A stretch of 44,468 bases of DNA from assembly GCA_017520935.1 (NCBI GenBank), contig JAFXEF010000045.1:1-44468 (forward strand), written 5' to 3'. The translations under genes and the position numbers were made by a program. Every line of letters begins with the position of its first letter. The first letter of the stretch is position 1. This document shows positions 8,135-16,306 of this stretch, piece by piece. The stretch is from Bacteroidaceae bacterium (GTDB lineage: Bacteria > Bacteroidota > Bacteroidia > Bacteroidales > Bacteroidaceae). A model generated the notes under the pieces. It saw only the letters and a list, made by a program, of their open reading frames with translations. It did not search any database and was not told the origin of the DNA.

Positions 8135-9442
8135 CTACTTTATATGTTTTACAGCATTAAGGTAGTCGTCATTATTGAAATAACCACGGCCACAAAGCTG
8201 GTTATAGCACTCACGTATGCGCAAGCCAACCTTCTCCCATGTGATACGGTCCACTTCCTTGATACCTTCCTCAGAGAGATAATTGTACAGAGCTTCGTTT
8301 GTACATACGCTATACATAGCATCGGCCAAAGCGTTGATGTCCCAGTAGTCAACCTTGATTACATTGTCCAGAATCTCACCACAACCTGATTGCTTTGAAA
8401 TGATGGAGGGACAACCGCACTGCATAGCCTCCAATGGTGCAATACCAAAAGGTTCAGAGACAGATGGCATTACAAATACATCGGAATTCTTGTATGCTTC
8501 ATACACCTGACGGCCTTTCTGGAAGCCGGGGAAATGGAAACGGTCGGCAATGCCGCGCTCGGCAGCCAAACGTATCATCGCGTTCATCATATCACCGCTA
8601 CCTGCCATACAGAAACGAATGTTGCGGGTGCGCTGAAGCACCTTGGCTGCAGCCTCCACAAAGTATTCGGGTCCCTTCTGCATGGTGATACGTCCCAGGT
8701 ATGTAACCACCTTTTCGCCGGGGGTCTTATTGGGGACGATGTCGAGCAGCTCCTGACTGAGAGGATAAACGGCATTGTGCATGGCCACACACTTGCGTGG
8801 GTCTTGGTGGTACTGGTGGATTACGGTCTGACGTGTATGCTCTGACACACACATGATGCAATCGGCATGATCCATACCGTCCTTCTCTATGCTGTACACC
8901 GTGGGGTTAACCTTACCACGAGAGCGGTCGAAGTCAGTGGCATGCACATGGATGCACAATGGCTTACCGCTTACCATCTTGGCATGCACACCTGCGGGGT
9001 ATGTCAGCCAGTCATGTGCGTGAATCAGGTCAAACTCCTCACTACGAGCCAAGACGCCAGCGATGATGCTGAAGTTATTGATCTCGTCATGCAGATTGCT
9101 GGGATAACCTCCGGCAAACTGTATGCAGCCCATATCGTCAAGTCCTTGCAGATAATTAAAATCTGCATAGAGATGGTCGCGGAAACGATAGTAGTCCTCT
9201 GCCCTATGGCCAACGAACCTATCCTTTATCCAGTCATAATTGACATCGCGCCATACTACAGGAACCTGACTCATGTTTATGATTTTCAGGAACCCCTCTT
9301 CTTCACCCGTGGGTTTGGGCAAGCAGAAAGTGGTATCTACATCGCCCTGAAGGCTTAATCCCTTCGTTATACCATAACTGGCAACAGCGAGACCTCCATA
9401 TATCTTAGGAGGAAACTCCCAACCGAACATTAATACTTTCAT
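8135..9442 (-). CDS. GT-B glycosyltransferase (GT4/GT5-type, glycogen-synthase-like)
   Basis: A 435-residue retaining glycosyltransferase with the two-Rossmann GT-B fold. Seen: N-terminal FGWEFPPKIYGGLA, the donor-proximal glycine loop of glycogen synthases; DLIHAHDWLTYPAG; the C-terminal donor domain beginning VVTYLGRITMQKGPEYF; and SEPFGIAPLEAMQCG with the E-x7-E motif. It is likely to extend alpha-glucans from a nucleotide-glucose donor, inferred from position between the debranching enzyme (19 nt upstream) and the GH57 enzyme (56 nt downstream) on the same strand. Cytoplasmic. Which nucleotide sugar it uses cannot be read from the sequence. Confidence 0.9.
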   Translation of the reverse strand: MKVLMFGWEFPPKIYGGLAVASYGITKGLSLQGDVDTTFCLPKPTGEEEGFLKIINMSQVPVVWRDVNYDWIKDRFVGHRAEDYYRFRDHLYADFNYLQGLDDMGCIQFAGGYPSNLHDEINNFSIIAGVLARSEEFDLIHAHDWLTYPAGVHAKMVSGKPLCIHVHATDFDRSRGKVNPTVYSIEKDGMDHADCIMCVSEHTRQTVIHQYHQDPRKCVAMHNAVYPLSQELLDIVPNKTPGEKVVTYLGRITMQKGPEYFVEAAAKVLQRTRNIRFCMAGSGDMMNAMIRLAAERGIADRFHFPGFQKGRQVYEAYKNSDVFVMPSVSEPFGIAPLEAMQCGCPSIISKQSGCGEILDNVIKVDYWDINALADAMYSVCTNEALYNYLSEEGIKEVDRITWEKVGLRIRECYNQLCGRGYFNNDDYLNAVKHIK

Positions 9443-9461
9443 ATATTGTTCCTCCTATTCG

Positions 9462-11402
9462 TTAAATGTCATACTCCTTTAATACATCCAATATGCGCAG
9501 TATCTCTGCCACATTCATGGCAAAGGCTACGGCACCGCGTCCACGGAACGGGGGATTGCCATCGAACAGTTCGGGAATCGAGCCGATACAATGCGATGTC
9601 ATCTCGTCCTCGAAGCCGATGAGCTGGCGCTCAACGAACGACAGACCGCTCATCTTGTGGATGCGCAGGTATGCTTCCATGTAGAAGCCACCGAGCCAGG
9701 GCCATGCGGTACCCTGATGGTAAGCATAGTCGCGTTCTACTTGCGGACCCACATAGTTGGGGTTGTAACCAAAGCTCTTGGGGCTTAGCGAGCGGAGACC
9801 CTTCGGGGTGAGCAATTCCTTGGTAACGATATCAAGCACGCTCTTCTGCTGCTTGCGGTCGAGGGGTGAGTACTCGAGAGCAACGGCAAAGATCATGTTG
9901 GGACGTACGCTCCAGTCGGGAGTGTCGCCATCCACGAAGTCGTAGAGCCAGCCATGCTCGTTGAGGAACTTGCCCACGAAGGAAAGCTGGCAACGCTGAG
10001 CGAGATCATTCAATGTCTCTGACATCTCCTCGTTACCGCCCACGTGGTTCATCTCTGCAGCAAATCGCAGTGCATTGTACCAAAGGGCGTTGATTTCTAC
10101 CACATAACCAGTGCGAGGTACTACGGGACGACCGTGAGCTGTAGAGTTCATCCATGTCACTGCCTTGTCTTTACCATTGGTGTAGAGCAGTGCATTGTCG
10201 TGGAGGAAGAGGTTCTCGTGCTTGCCATGACGGATGTATTCGATGATATCCTGAAGCAGGGTGCCATACTCGTCCCAGCACTGCTTGAACGATGTTTTCT
10301 TGGCATATTGCTGCAATGTCCATACAGCCCAAAGCAACACGTCGGGGTGCTCCATCTCGTAGATCTTGCACTCGCTGGGACACTCGTTGATGAAGTCCTC
10401 GACAGCCTCGGCTGCCGTTTTCATGGCCGACTTGAACTCGTCCATCTCGTCTACGGCAAGGGTCAAGCCCGGGAGCGATACAAACATATCGCGGGCACGA
10501 CACTTGAACCAAGGATAGCCGGCGAGGATATAGTGACGGTTTCCCTGAAGATTATGGAACTGGTGACCGGCAATGATCAAACTGTTCTTGAATGTATCAC
10601 GCGGAGGACGCACCTCATACTCATGCTCAAACATCTGTTTCAGCTTGCGCGAAGAGGCTTCAGACACACCGGCCGAGAAGATGACGGTCTCTCCCTTCTT
10701 GATAGACACCTCGAAGTAGCCTGGCACATAGAGGTCTTCGTTGAAGTGGTAGCCACGCTCCTGCTCCTTGGGATACTCCATGCCACGGTACCAATCTGGG
10801 CAATATACAAACTCACTCTTCTTGTTGGTCTGCATATAGAGTTCGGGATAGCCCGGATACATACATGTCTTGATACCGTTGTCCACCTCCTGATAGCTCT
10901 TGTTGACCTGCCAGTTCTCATGCGTGAACTGACGTACGCTGCGGAAGGCCAGGAAGGGACGCAAGCGAAGTGTCGTGGGTGAGTGTGCGTCAAGCAATGT
11001 ATAGCGGATGAGGATACGGTTCTCGTGATGCACGAAAGCCTTCTCCTTCTTCAGGATTACGCCTCCCACACGGTAGATGGTAGTTGGCACGCGCTCCCAT
11101 TGAAACTCTCGGATGTACTTGTGACCCTGCGGGTTGAAGTTGGCACCCGAATACTTGTGTACGCCCAGATTAAACTCGGCGCCATGTTGAATCACCGTCT
11201 CGTCAAGGGTAGAGAGTAGCACATGATTCTCATCGTCCATCTCGGGGATGGGGATGACGAGTAGTCCATGGTACTTTCTTGTATTGCAGTCCACGATAGT
11301 AGAGCAGTGGTATGCTCCCGACCGATTGGTACGCAATATCTCACGAGGGAGTGACTCTTCCAAGTTCGTCATTAACGTCTTGTCGAATCTAATATATCCC
11401 AT
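9462..11402 (-). CDS. Glycogen debranching enzyme (amylo-alpha-1,6-glucosidase type)
   Basis: A 646-residue bacterial debranching enzyme (GDE N-terminal domain plus GH133-like (alpha/alpha)6 C-terminal domain). It removes alpha-1,6 branches of glycogen. Seen: N-terminal beta domain with SGAYHCSTIVDCNTRKYHG and LLSTLDETV; catalytic barrel with WFKCRARDMFVSLPGL, TWMNSTAHGRPVVPRTGYVV, EINALWYNAL, DTPDWSVRPNMIFAV and YHQGTAWPWLGGFY. No signal peptide. It is the first gene of the three-gene minus-strand alpha-glucan operon, behind a TTTG/TACTTTTG promoter. Length and motif order are normal for Bacteroidales. Confidence 0.94.
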   Translation of the reverse strand: MGYIRFDKTLMTNLEESLPREILRTNRSGAYHCSTIVDCNTRKYHGLLVIPIPEMDDENHVLLSTLDETVIQHGAEFNLGVHKYSGANFNPQGHKYIREFQWERVPTTIYRVGGVILKKEKAFVHHENRILIRYTLLDAHSPTTLRLRPFLAFRSVRQFTHENWQVNKSYQEVDNGIKTCMYPGYPELYMQTNKKSEFVYCPDWYRGMEYPKEQERGYHFNEDLYVPGYFEVSIKKGETVIFSAGVSEASSRKLKQMFEHEYEVRPPRDTFKNSLIIAGHQFHNLQGNRHYILAGYPWFKCRARDMFVSLPGLTLAVDEMDEFKSAMKTAAEAVEDFINECPSECKIYEMEHPDVLLWAVWTLQQYAKKTSFKQCWDEYGTLLQDIIEYIRHGKHENLFLHDNALLYTNGKDKAVTWMNSTAHGRPVVPRTGYVVEINALWYNALRFAAEMNHVGGNEEMSETLNDLAQRCQLSFVGKFLNEHGWLYDFVDGDTPDWSVRPNMIFAVALEYSPLDRKQQKSVLDIVTKELLTPKGLRSLSPKSFGYNPNYVGPQVERDYAYHQGTAWPWLGGFYMEAYLRIHKMSGLSFVERQLIGFEDEMTSHCIGSIPELFDGNPPFRGRGAVAFAMNVAEILRILDVLKEYDI

Positions 11403-11433
11403 AGTTTTAGATTATAAATAATGTAATGTGACC

Positions 11434-11467
11434 CAAAAGTAATAATTTTTATTCGGATAATGCCAAA
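11434..11467 (-). promoter_or_regulatory. Promoter of the alpha-glucan operon
   Basis: On the minus strand TTTG (11464-11467) and TACTTTTG (11434-11441) stand 22 nt apart, upstream of the debranching-enzyme ATG at 11402. Confidence 0.6.
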
Positions 11468-11522
11468 CTTTTTTATAATATTTTACAAAAATCATCATTT
11501 TCGTCATTTTTCACCCACCCAC

Positions 11523-11554
11523 TTTGCCATTTGCTGTTTTTTGGTTAGCTTTGC
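11523..11554 (+). promoter_or_regulatory. Promoter of the DUF4494-yggS pair
   Basis: TTTG at 11523-11526 and TAGCTTTGC at 11546-11554 with a 19-nt spacer, a close match to the Bacteroidota consensus. Confidence 0.7.
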
Positions 11555-11591
11555 ACTCCTTTTTAATAACATTTGACAACCCACAACTATT

Positions 11592-12044
11592 ATGATGAAC
11601 AATTGGTTTGAATGCAAAGTAAAATATGAAAAGACTATGGAGAATGGTCTTACCAAGAAAGTGTCAGAGCCCTATCTCGTAGATGCCATCTCATTCACTG
11701 AAGCCGAGAAACGTATCATAGAGGAGATACGTCCCTTCATGACCGGCGAGTTTGTCATCTCTGACATCAAGCGCGCCAACTACAGCGAGGTATTCTTTTG
11801 CGATGCAGAGAGTGCCGACCGCTGGTTCAAGTGCAAACTTTCATTCATCACACTCGACGAAAAGAGCGGTGCAGAGAAAAAGACCAACTCATATGCTTTG
11901 GTACAGGCCGGTGACCTGCGCGAAGCCATCAAATACCTTGATGAGCAGATGAAGGGTACCATCATGGACTACCAGATAGCCTCAGTAGCCGAGACGATGA
12001 TTATGGACGTATATCCCTACGATGCAAGCATAGAGGTGAAGTAA
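11592..12044 (+). CDS. DUF4494 domain-containing protein
   Basis: A 150-residue soluble protein that I recognise as the Bacteroidota family DUF4494: NNWFECKVKYEKTMENGL at the N-terminus, EPYLVDAISFTEAEKRIIEE, then a second similar half (RWFKCKLSFITLDEKSGAEKK, ALVQAGDLREAIKYLDEQM). The two halves look like an internal duplication. Function unknown. Two ATG codons in tandem (11592, 11595) could both start it. YggS begins 4 nt after the stop, so the two are translationally coupled; DUF4494 may be tied to PLP homeostasis, but that is inference from position only. Confidence 0.85.
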   Translation: MMNNWFECKVKYEKTMENGLTKKVSEPYLVDAISFTEAEKRIIEEIRPFMTGEFVISDIKRANYSEVFFCDAESADRWFKCKLSFITLDEKSGAEKKTNSYALVQAGDLREAIKYLDEQMKGTIMDYQIASVAETMIMDVYPYDASIEVK

Positions 12045-12047
12045 CTT

Positions 12048-12713
12048 ATGTCCGTTGCCGAACAGATAACCAGCCTCCGCAAAGAGCTGCCCCGGGGCGT
12101 AAGCCTACTGGCCATCTCCAAATACCAACCCATCGAAGCCATACAAGAGGCTTACGATGCGGGACAGCGTATGTTTGGCGAAAACCACATACAAGAGATG
12201 GCAGCCAAGGCCGCCGTGCTTCCCAAAGATATCGAATGGCACTTCACCGGCCATGTGCAGACCAACAAAATCAAGTACATGGCTCCATTCGTCAGTCTCG
12301 TGCATGCCGTAGACTCCTTCCGTCTGCTGCGTGAGATTGACAAGCATGCAGCCAAGCACAACCGCTGCATCGACTGCCTGCTACAGATACACATCGCACA
12401 AGAAGACACCAAGTACGGACTCACCATAGACGAATGCCGCCAGCTGCTCGCCAATGAACCCTGGAGAGAATTAGAGCACATACGCATCACCGGCCTCATG
12501 GCCATGGGGAGCAACACGGACGATATGGAGCAGGTGCGCCATGAGTTCCGGAAGATGAAGCAACTATTCGATGAGTTGCAAACCACCTATTTCCCTGACG
12601 AGCCCTCATTCTGCCAGCTGTCTGAAGGCATGACCGACGACTACCCCATCGCCATAGAAGAAGGCAGCACTCTCGTGCGCATAGGCTCCATGATATTCGG
12701 CGAGCGCAAATAA
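12048..12713 (+). CDS. yggS: YggS/PLPBP family pyridoxal-phosphate homeostasis protein
   Basis: A 221-residue single-domain TIM-barrel PLP-binding protein of the YggS/YBL036C/PROSC family. These bind PLP without known catalysis and buffer vitamin B6 and amino-acid pools. Seen: LLAISKYQP with the PLP lysine, FGENHIQEMAAK, WHFTGHVQTNKIKY, HAVDSFRLL, GLMAMGS, and the phosphate-binding end LSEGMTDDYPIAIEEGSTLVR followed by IGSMIFGER. The LSEGMTDD segment departs slightly from the more usual LSMGMSxD. Downstream partner of the DUF4494 gene; a hairpin separates it from the convergent MalY-like gene. Confidence 0.94.
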   Translation: MSVAEQITSLRKELPRGVSLLAISKYQPIEAIQEAYDAGQRMFGENHIQEMAAKAAVLPKDIEWHFTGHVQTNKIKYMAPFVSLVHAVDSFRLLREIDKHAAKHNRCIDCLLQIHIAQEDTKYGLTIDECRQLLANEPWRELEHIRITGLMAMGSNTDDMEQVRHEFRKMKQLFDELQTTYFPDEPSFCQLSEGMTDDYPIAIEEGSTLVRIGSMIFGERK

Positions 12714-12721
12714 GAAGTAAG

Positions 12722-12760
12722 CATCCGACAAAGTGAAGGTTTATACTTTATCGGATGTTT
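12722..12760. terminator. Terminator between yggS and the MalY-like gene
   Basis: CATCCGACAAAGT pairs with ACTTTATCGGATG (one mismatch) around a 10-nt loop and is followed by TTT. It lies in the convergent gap. Confidence 0.75.
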
Positions 12761-12773
12761 ACTCTCCCCCCCC

Positions 12774-13943
12774 CTACAAAGACAAGAGAGCTGTTTTTAA
12801 CCGCTTCATTGCCTCGGCTATCACACTACGTGGAATGGCCACATTGAGACGCATGAAGCCGGCTCCCTCCTTGCCGAACATGGCACCATCGTTGAGGGCC
12901 AAGTGGGCTTTGTCTACAAAGAGTTCATTCAATGCCTTTACCGAAAGGCCTAAACCACGGCAGTCGAGAAAGATGAGGTAGGAGGCTTGCGGACGTATCA
13001 TACCAATCTGGGGAAGCTCGGTGGCGAGGAATCGCTCCACGTAGTCAATGTTACCCTGCACATAGGCGAGCATTTGGTCGAGCCATTCGGTACCGTGGGA
13101 GTATGCAGCGGCAACGCTATTGAAGGCAAACACATGACCAAGATTGAGCTCGCTATGCTCGAGATGGCGGTGAAACTGCTCGCGCAATGCCTCATTGCTT
13201 ATGATAGAATAGGAGGAGGTGAGACCGGCCATATTGAATGCCTTGCTGGGCGACATCAGGGTAATGCTACACTCGGCGGCTTCGGCCGACACGCTGGCAA
13301 AGGGCATGTGGCGATAGGGCGGCAGGGTGAGGTCGGCATGTATCTCATCGGACACCACGATGACTCCCTCACGATGGCAAATCTCGGCCATACGACGTAG
13401 TTCATCAGTTGTCCACACACGTCCACCAGGGTTATGGGGATGGCAAAGCAGGAAAAGCCGGCATCCCCGCACATCACGTTCGAAGCGTTCAAAATCAATC
13501 CGGTACTGTCCGTCGACAAGATCCAGTGCATTCTCGCGCAAAATGCGACCAAGATTTTGCGGCACGTGGATATAGGGATGATATACGGGTGGCTGTATGA
13601 GTATGGTATCGCCAGGTTGGGTGAAGCAGCTGATGACGAAAGCTATACCGGGTACTATACCGGGTACGAAGTTGAGCCACTCTGGCTGTATGGCCCATCC
13701 ATAACGGCTTTGCTGCCATGCCACGATTGACGATGCCCACCGTGGGGTGCGCATGGTGTACCCCAATATCTCATGGTCGAGACGGTGGCGCAACTCATCA
13801 ATAATAAAAGGAGGAGTAGCAAAGTCCATATCGGCTACCCAAAGCGGAAGGAGGTCTTCCCTACCCCATATATTGGGGATGGCATCAATCTTTAGGGCAT
13901 CGGTGCCACGGCGATCGATGACGGTGTCAAAATTGTATTGCAT
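12774..13943 (-). CDS. MalY/PatB-type PLP-dependent C-S lyase / aminotransferase
   Basis: A 389-residue fold-type I PLP enzyme of the MalY/PatB subfamily, which usually cleaves cystathionine and other beta-C-S bonds and may act as an aminotransferase. Seen: N-terminal FDTVIDRRGTDALK and PLWVADMDFATPP, LCHPHNPGGRVW (substrate Asn), VVSDEIHADL (PLP Asp), SPSKAFNMAGL with the Schiff-base Lys, and C-terminal GFMRLNVAIPRSVI with the carboxylate-binding Arg. Cytoplasmic, normal length, monocistronic. Whether the substrate is cystathionine cannot be decided from sequence. Its start lies next to the divergent Ntn-hydrolase gene. Confidence 0.92.
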   Translation of the reverse strand: MQYNFDTVIDRRGTDALKIDAIPNIWGREDLLPLWVADMDFATPPFIIDELRHRLDHEILGYTMRTPRWASSIVAWQQSRYGWAIQPEWLNFVPGIVPGIAFVISCFTQPGDTILIQPPVYHPYIHVPQNLGRILRENALDLVDGQYRIDFERFERDVRGCRLFLLCHPHNPGGRVWTTDELRRMAEICHREGVIVVSDEIHADLTLPPYRHMPFASVSAEAAECSITLMSPSKAFNMAGLTSSYSIISNEALREQFHRHLEHSELNLGHVFAFNSVAAAYSHGTEWLDQMLAYVQGNIDYVERFLATELPQIGMIRPQASYLIFLDCRGLGLSVKALNELFVDKAHLALNDGAMFGKEGAGFMRLNVAIPRSVIAEAMKRLKTALLSL

Positions 13944-14063
13944 AACGTACGTATTTCCATTTATAAATATGGCACAAACTTACACAATATTTTCCTTTCT
14001 CACAAACATTATCTACGGCAGTTTGTTTGGATAGACAAATATACGAAAAAAAAGAACAACCGT

Positions 14064-15146
14064 ATGAATACAATAGCCAAAAGTTTCCTGTTAGGCTGTG
14101 CCGCTCTCTGCGGAAGTGCTACAGCATCTGTTGCCTGCACCGGCATATCGCTCACCGCCAAAGACGGTAGCTATGTGCAGGCACGCACTATCGAGGGATC
14201 TGCCCTCAAGCTCATCAGCGAGTATGTAATCATCCCTCGTGGCTACGAGACACAATCGTTTACCCCCAACGCCAAGAACGGCCTGAAATTCAAGGCCAAG
14301 TATGGCGTAGTGGGGCTGTGTGTCGTGGAAAAAGAATTTATCGCCGAGGGCATGAACGAAGCCGGCCTCTCTACAGGCCTGTTCTTCTTTCCCAACTACG
14401 GCAGTTACCTACCCTACAATCCCAATGAAGCCGACCGTAGCATAGGTGACCTGCAACTGAACGCTTGGATGCTGACGCAGTTTGCCACGGTAGACGAGGT
14501 GAAAGCAGCTATCACCTCGGGCCAGGTGCGTGTGGTAGGCTTAGACCCCGGTTCTGTAGTACACTATCGCATAGGTGACAAGAGCGGACGGCAGGTAGTA
14601 CTGGAATTCATTGACGGCGAGCCCCATTTCTACGAGAATACCGTAGGCGTGATCACCAACTCACCCGGATTCCCCTGGCATTTGGCCAACCTGAACAACT
14701 ATGTAAACCTTTTCCCGGGTAGTGCCCCCAACCAACTACTTGGACAACAAGCGTTGAGTCCCTTTGGGGGCAACTCGGGGATGTTAGGCCTGCCTGGCGA
14801 TGCCACCCCACCCTCACGCTTCGTACGTGCTGCTTTCTATCGTAACACAGCACCCCAGCGCCCCGACGGTTTCAGCACAGTGACCCAATGTTTCCACTTG
14901 CTCAACAATTTTGACATTCCTATCGGGGTGGAACACAAGAAAGGCGAGGGACCTGATATCCCCAGTGCCACTCAGTGGACATCGGCCATCGACCTCACCA
15001 ATGGCAAGGTATATTACAAGACTTCATACAACACCAACATACGTTGCATTGACCTCAAGAACATTGACTTCGGCCGCGTTGAGTATCAATGGCATCCGAT
15101 GGACAAGAGTGAAGTGCAGCCTATAGAGATGATTACAATTAAATAA
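14064..15146 (+). CDS. Exported linear-amide C-N hydrolase (choloylglycine hydrolase / penicillin V acylase type)
   Basis: A 360-residue Ntn hydrolase of the family that includes bile salt hydrolase, penicillin V acylase and AHL acylases. Residues 1-24 form a signal peptide ending SVA, and residue 25 is the expected nucleophile Cys (CTGISLTAKDG), followed by the conserved Arg (QARTIEG) and later NEAGLSTGLFF, DLQLNAWMLTQFATVDEVK, a GVITNSPGFPWHLANLNNYV segment and STVTQCFHLLNN. Signal cleavage would free the Cys amino group. The SVAC sequence also resembles a weak lipobox. I start at the ATG at 14064; the frame is open to 13938, but that extension overlaps the divergent gene and lacks a signal sequence. 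Bile salts are possible but unproven substrates. Confidence 0.9.
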   Translation: MNTIAKSFLLGCAALCGSATASVACTGISLTAKDGSYVQARTIEGSALKLISEYVIIPRGYETQSFTPNAKNGLKFKAKYGVVGLCVVEKEFIAEGMNEAGLSTGLFFFPNYGSYLPYNPNEADRSIGDLQLNAWMLTQFATVDEVKAAITSGQVRVVGLDPGSVVHYRIGDKSGRQVVLEFIDGEPHFYENTVGVITNSPGFPWHLANLNNYVNLFPGSAPNQLLGQQALSPFGGNSGMLGLPGDATPPSRFVRAAFYRNTAPQRPDGFSTVTQCFHLLNNFDIPIGVEHKKGEGPDIPSATQWTSAIDLTNGKVYYKTSYNTNIRCIDLKNIDFGRVEYQWHPMDKSEVQPIEMITIK

Positions 15147-15223
15147 GAAGAAAAAGAACGCCGGTAATTGCATATAAGTCCATATATAGCAATAAAAGGA
15201 GCATTAGTGCCTTAAATGATAAG

Positions 15224-15266
15224 AAGTTCGCCAATTACTTCTCGAAGAATTGGCGAACTTTTTATC
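15224..15266 (+). terminator. Terminator after the Ntn hydrolase gene
   Basis: Perfect 13-base arms (AAGTTCGCCAATT) with an 11-nt loop, followed by TTTTATC. Confidence 0.88.
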
Positions 15267-15282
15267 AGATGCAAGTGATCTG

Positions 15283-15364
15283 TTCTATATTCCAAGACTG
15301 GCAATATATATTCCAAGACTTGCAATATTCATTCCAAGTCTTGGAATATACTTTTTATCGAGGT
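15283..15364. repeat. Dispersed ATTCCAAGACTGGCAATAT repeat, copy 2
   Basis: Same three-unit architecture as 208-290, again ending in an ATTCCAAG-CTTGGAAT palindrome and TCGAGGTA. Here it overlaps the 3' end of the CPBP protease gene by about 10 bp. Confidence 0.8.
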
Positions 15365-16263
15365 ACTGATTTTTGTTTGTTGGTGCACACTATCCATACA
15401 GCTACCACGATGTAGGCTGCAGCCCCGATGATACCTGTGGGCACAGGTCCTACGAAGCGGTCGTATGCCATAGGGTCGGCAAGGAAGATGACACCAACAG
15501 AAGCCGTACCATTGAGCATGCCGTGAGCAAACACGGCAGGCCAGCAGCTATTGGTCTTCAAGGTAATATATGAGAAGAGAACGCCTGCCGCAATGCAAAA
15601 CAGACACATGGCAACAATGCCCCCCCACGGATAACCGGGATAATTCATACCATAATTATGTCCGGCCACGATGATTGGCGCATGCCATATACCCCAGACA
15701 ACTCCCGTAACGAGTACCGTGGGCAGAAACTTCATACGATTGGCCACCTTGGGCAACAGGTATCCACGCCAGCCCCACTCCTCGCCAAAGCATGCAACGA
15801 GGTTGAGCAGTGGAGCTATCATCATCAGCAGCAGTTGCACCACCCAGAACGTTTTCACAGAAACGGGCAATGTAGCCATCTGGGCATAGTAGGAAGAAAG
15901 CGTAAACTCCGAGGGGAAGATCAGGAAGTAGAGTACCGCACCGATTGCGGTCAGCACCATCGGCCCAAACCATCCGATAAGATAGTAGCGCACGTTGCCC
16001 TTCAGATTCAGGCGCAACATAGAGTTCCTGAAGCCTTCGCGGGTGACGAGACGTGTGATGAGTACGCCAATGGCCGGGAAGAACATCAGCACGGCAGTGA
16101 GGGCAGTATTCACCAGTGTCTCCTCGGCAGTGAATGTGGCGGCATCGCGCCCAAGTACTCGTGGCCATATCAGCCCGATTGTCCACACATAAGTCATCAC
16201 AAAGGTAATGAGGAGAAACAGCCAGATACGACGAAACTCCTGTTTGTTGGTTGATTGTGTCAT
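15355..16263 (-). CDS. CPBP family intramembrane glutamic endopeptidase
   Basis: A 302-residue multi-pass membrane protein of the CAAX-protease/bacteriocin-processing (CPBP, ABI) family. The diagnostic active-site motifs are present: EEWGWRGYLLPK (EExxxR), VWGIWHAPIIVAGH (second helix His) and FAHGMLNGTASV (HxxxN). About eight hydrophobic helices. It begins 43 nt after the acyltransferase gene on the same strand. The target is unknown; in other bacteria the family processes membrane proteins or confers bacteriocin immunity. The last codons run into a dispersed repeat. Confidence 0.9.
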   Translation of the reverse strand: MTQSTNKQEFRRIWLFLLITFVMTYVWTIGLIWPRVLGRDAATFTAEETLVNTALTAVLMFFPAIGVLITRLVTREGFRNSMLRLNLKGNVRYYLIGWFGPMVLTAIGAVLYFLIFPSEFTLSSYYAQMATLPVSVKTFWVVQLLLMMIAPLLNLVACFGEEWGWRGYLLPKVANRMKFLPTVLVTGVVWGIWHAPIIVAGHNYGMNYPGYPWGGIVAMCLFCIAAGVLFSYITLKTNSCWPAVFAHGMLNGTASVGVIFLADPMAYDRFVGPVPTGIIGAAAYIVVAVWIVCTNKQKSVPR

Positions 16264-16306
16264 AATAGATATTTACAATTTAACGATTTACAATTGAGTT
16301 ATTTGA

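Noticed and set aside
10044..10982. 312-codon + strand frame opposite the debranching enzyme
   Set aside because: It is antisense to a clearly conserved enzyme and lacks any family features.
13938..14063. Longer N-terminus for the Ntn hydrolase
   Set aside because: It overlaps the divergent MalY-like gene start and hides the clear signal peptide beginning at 14064.
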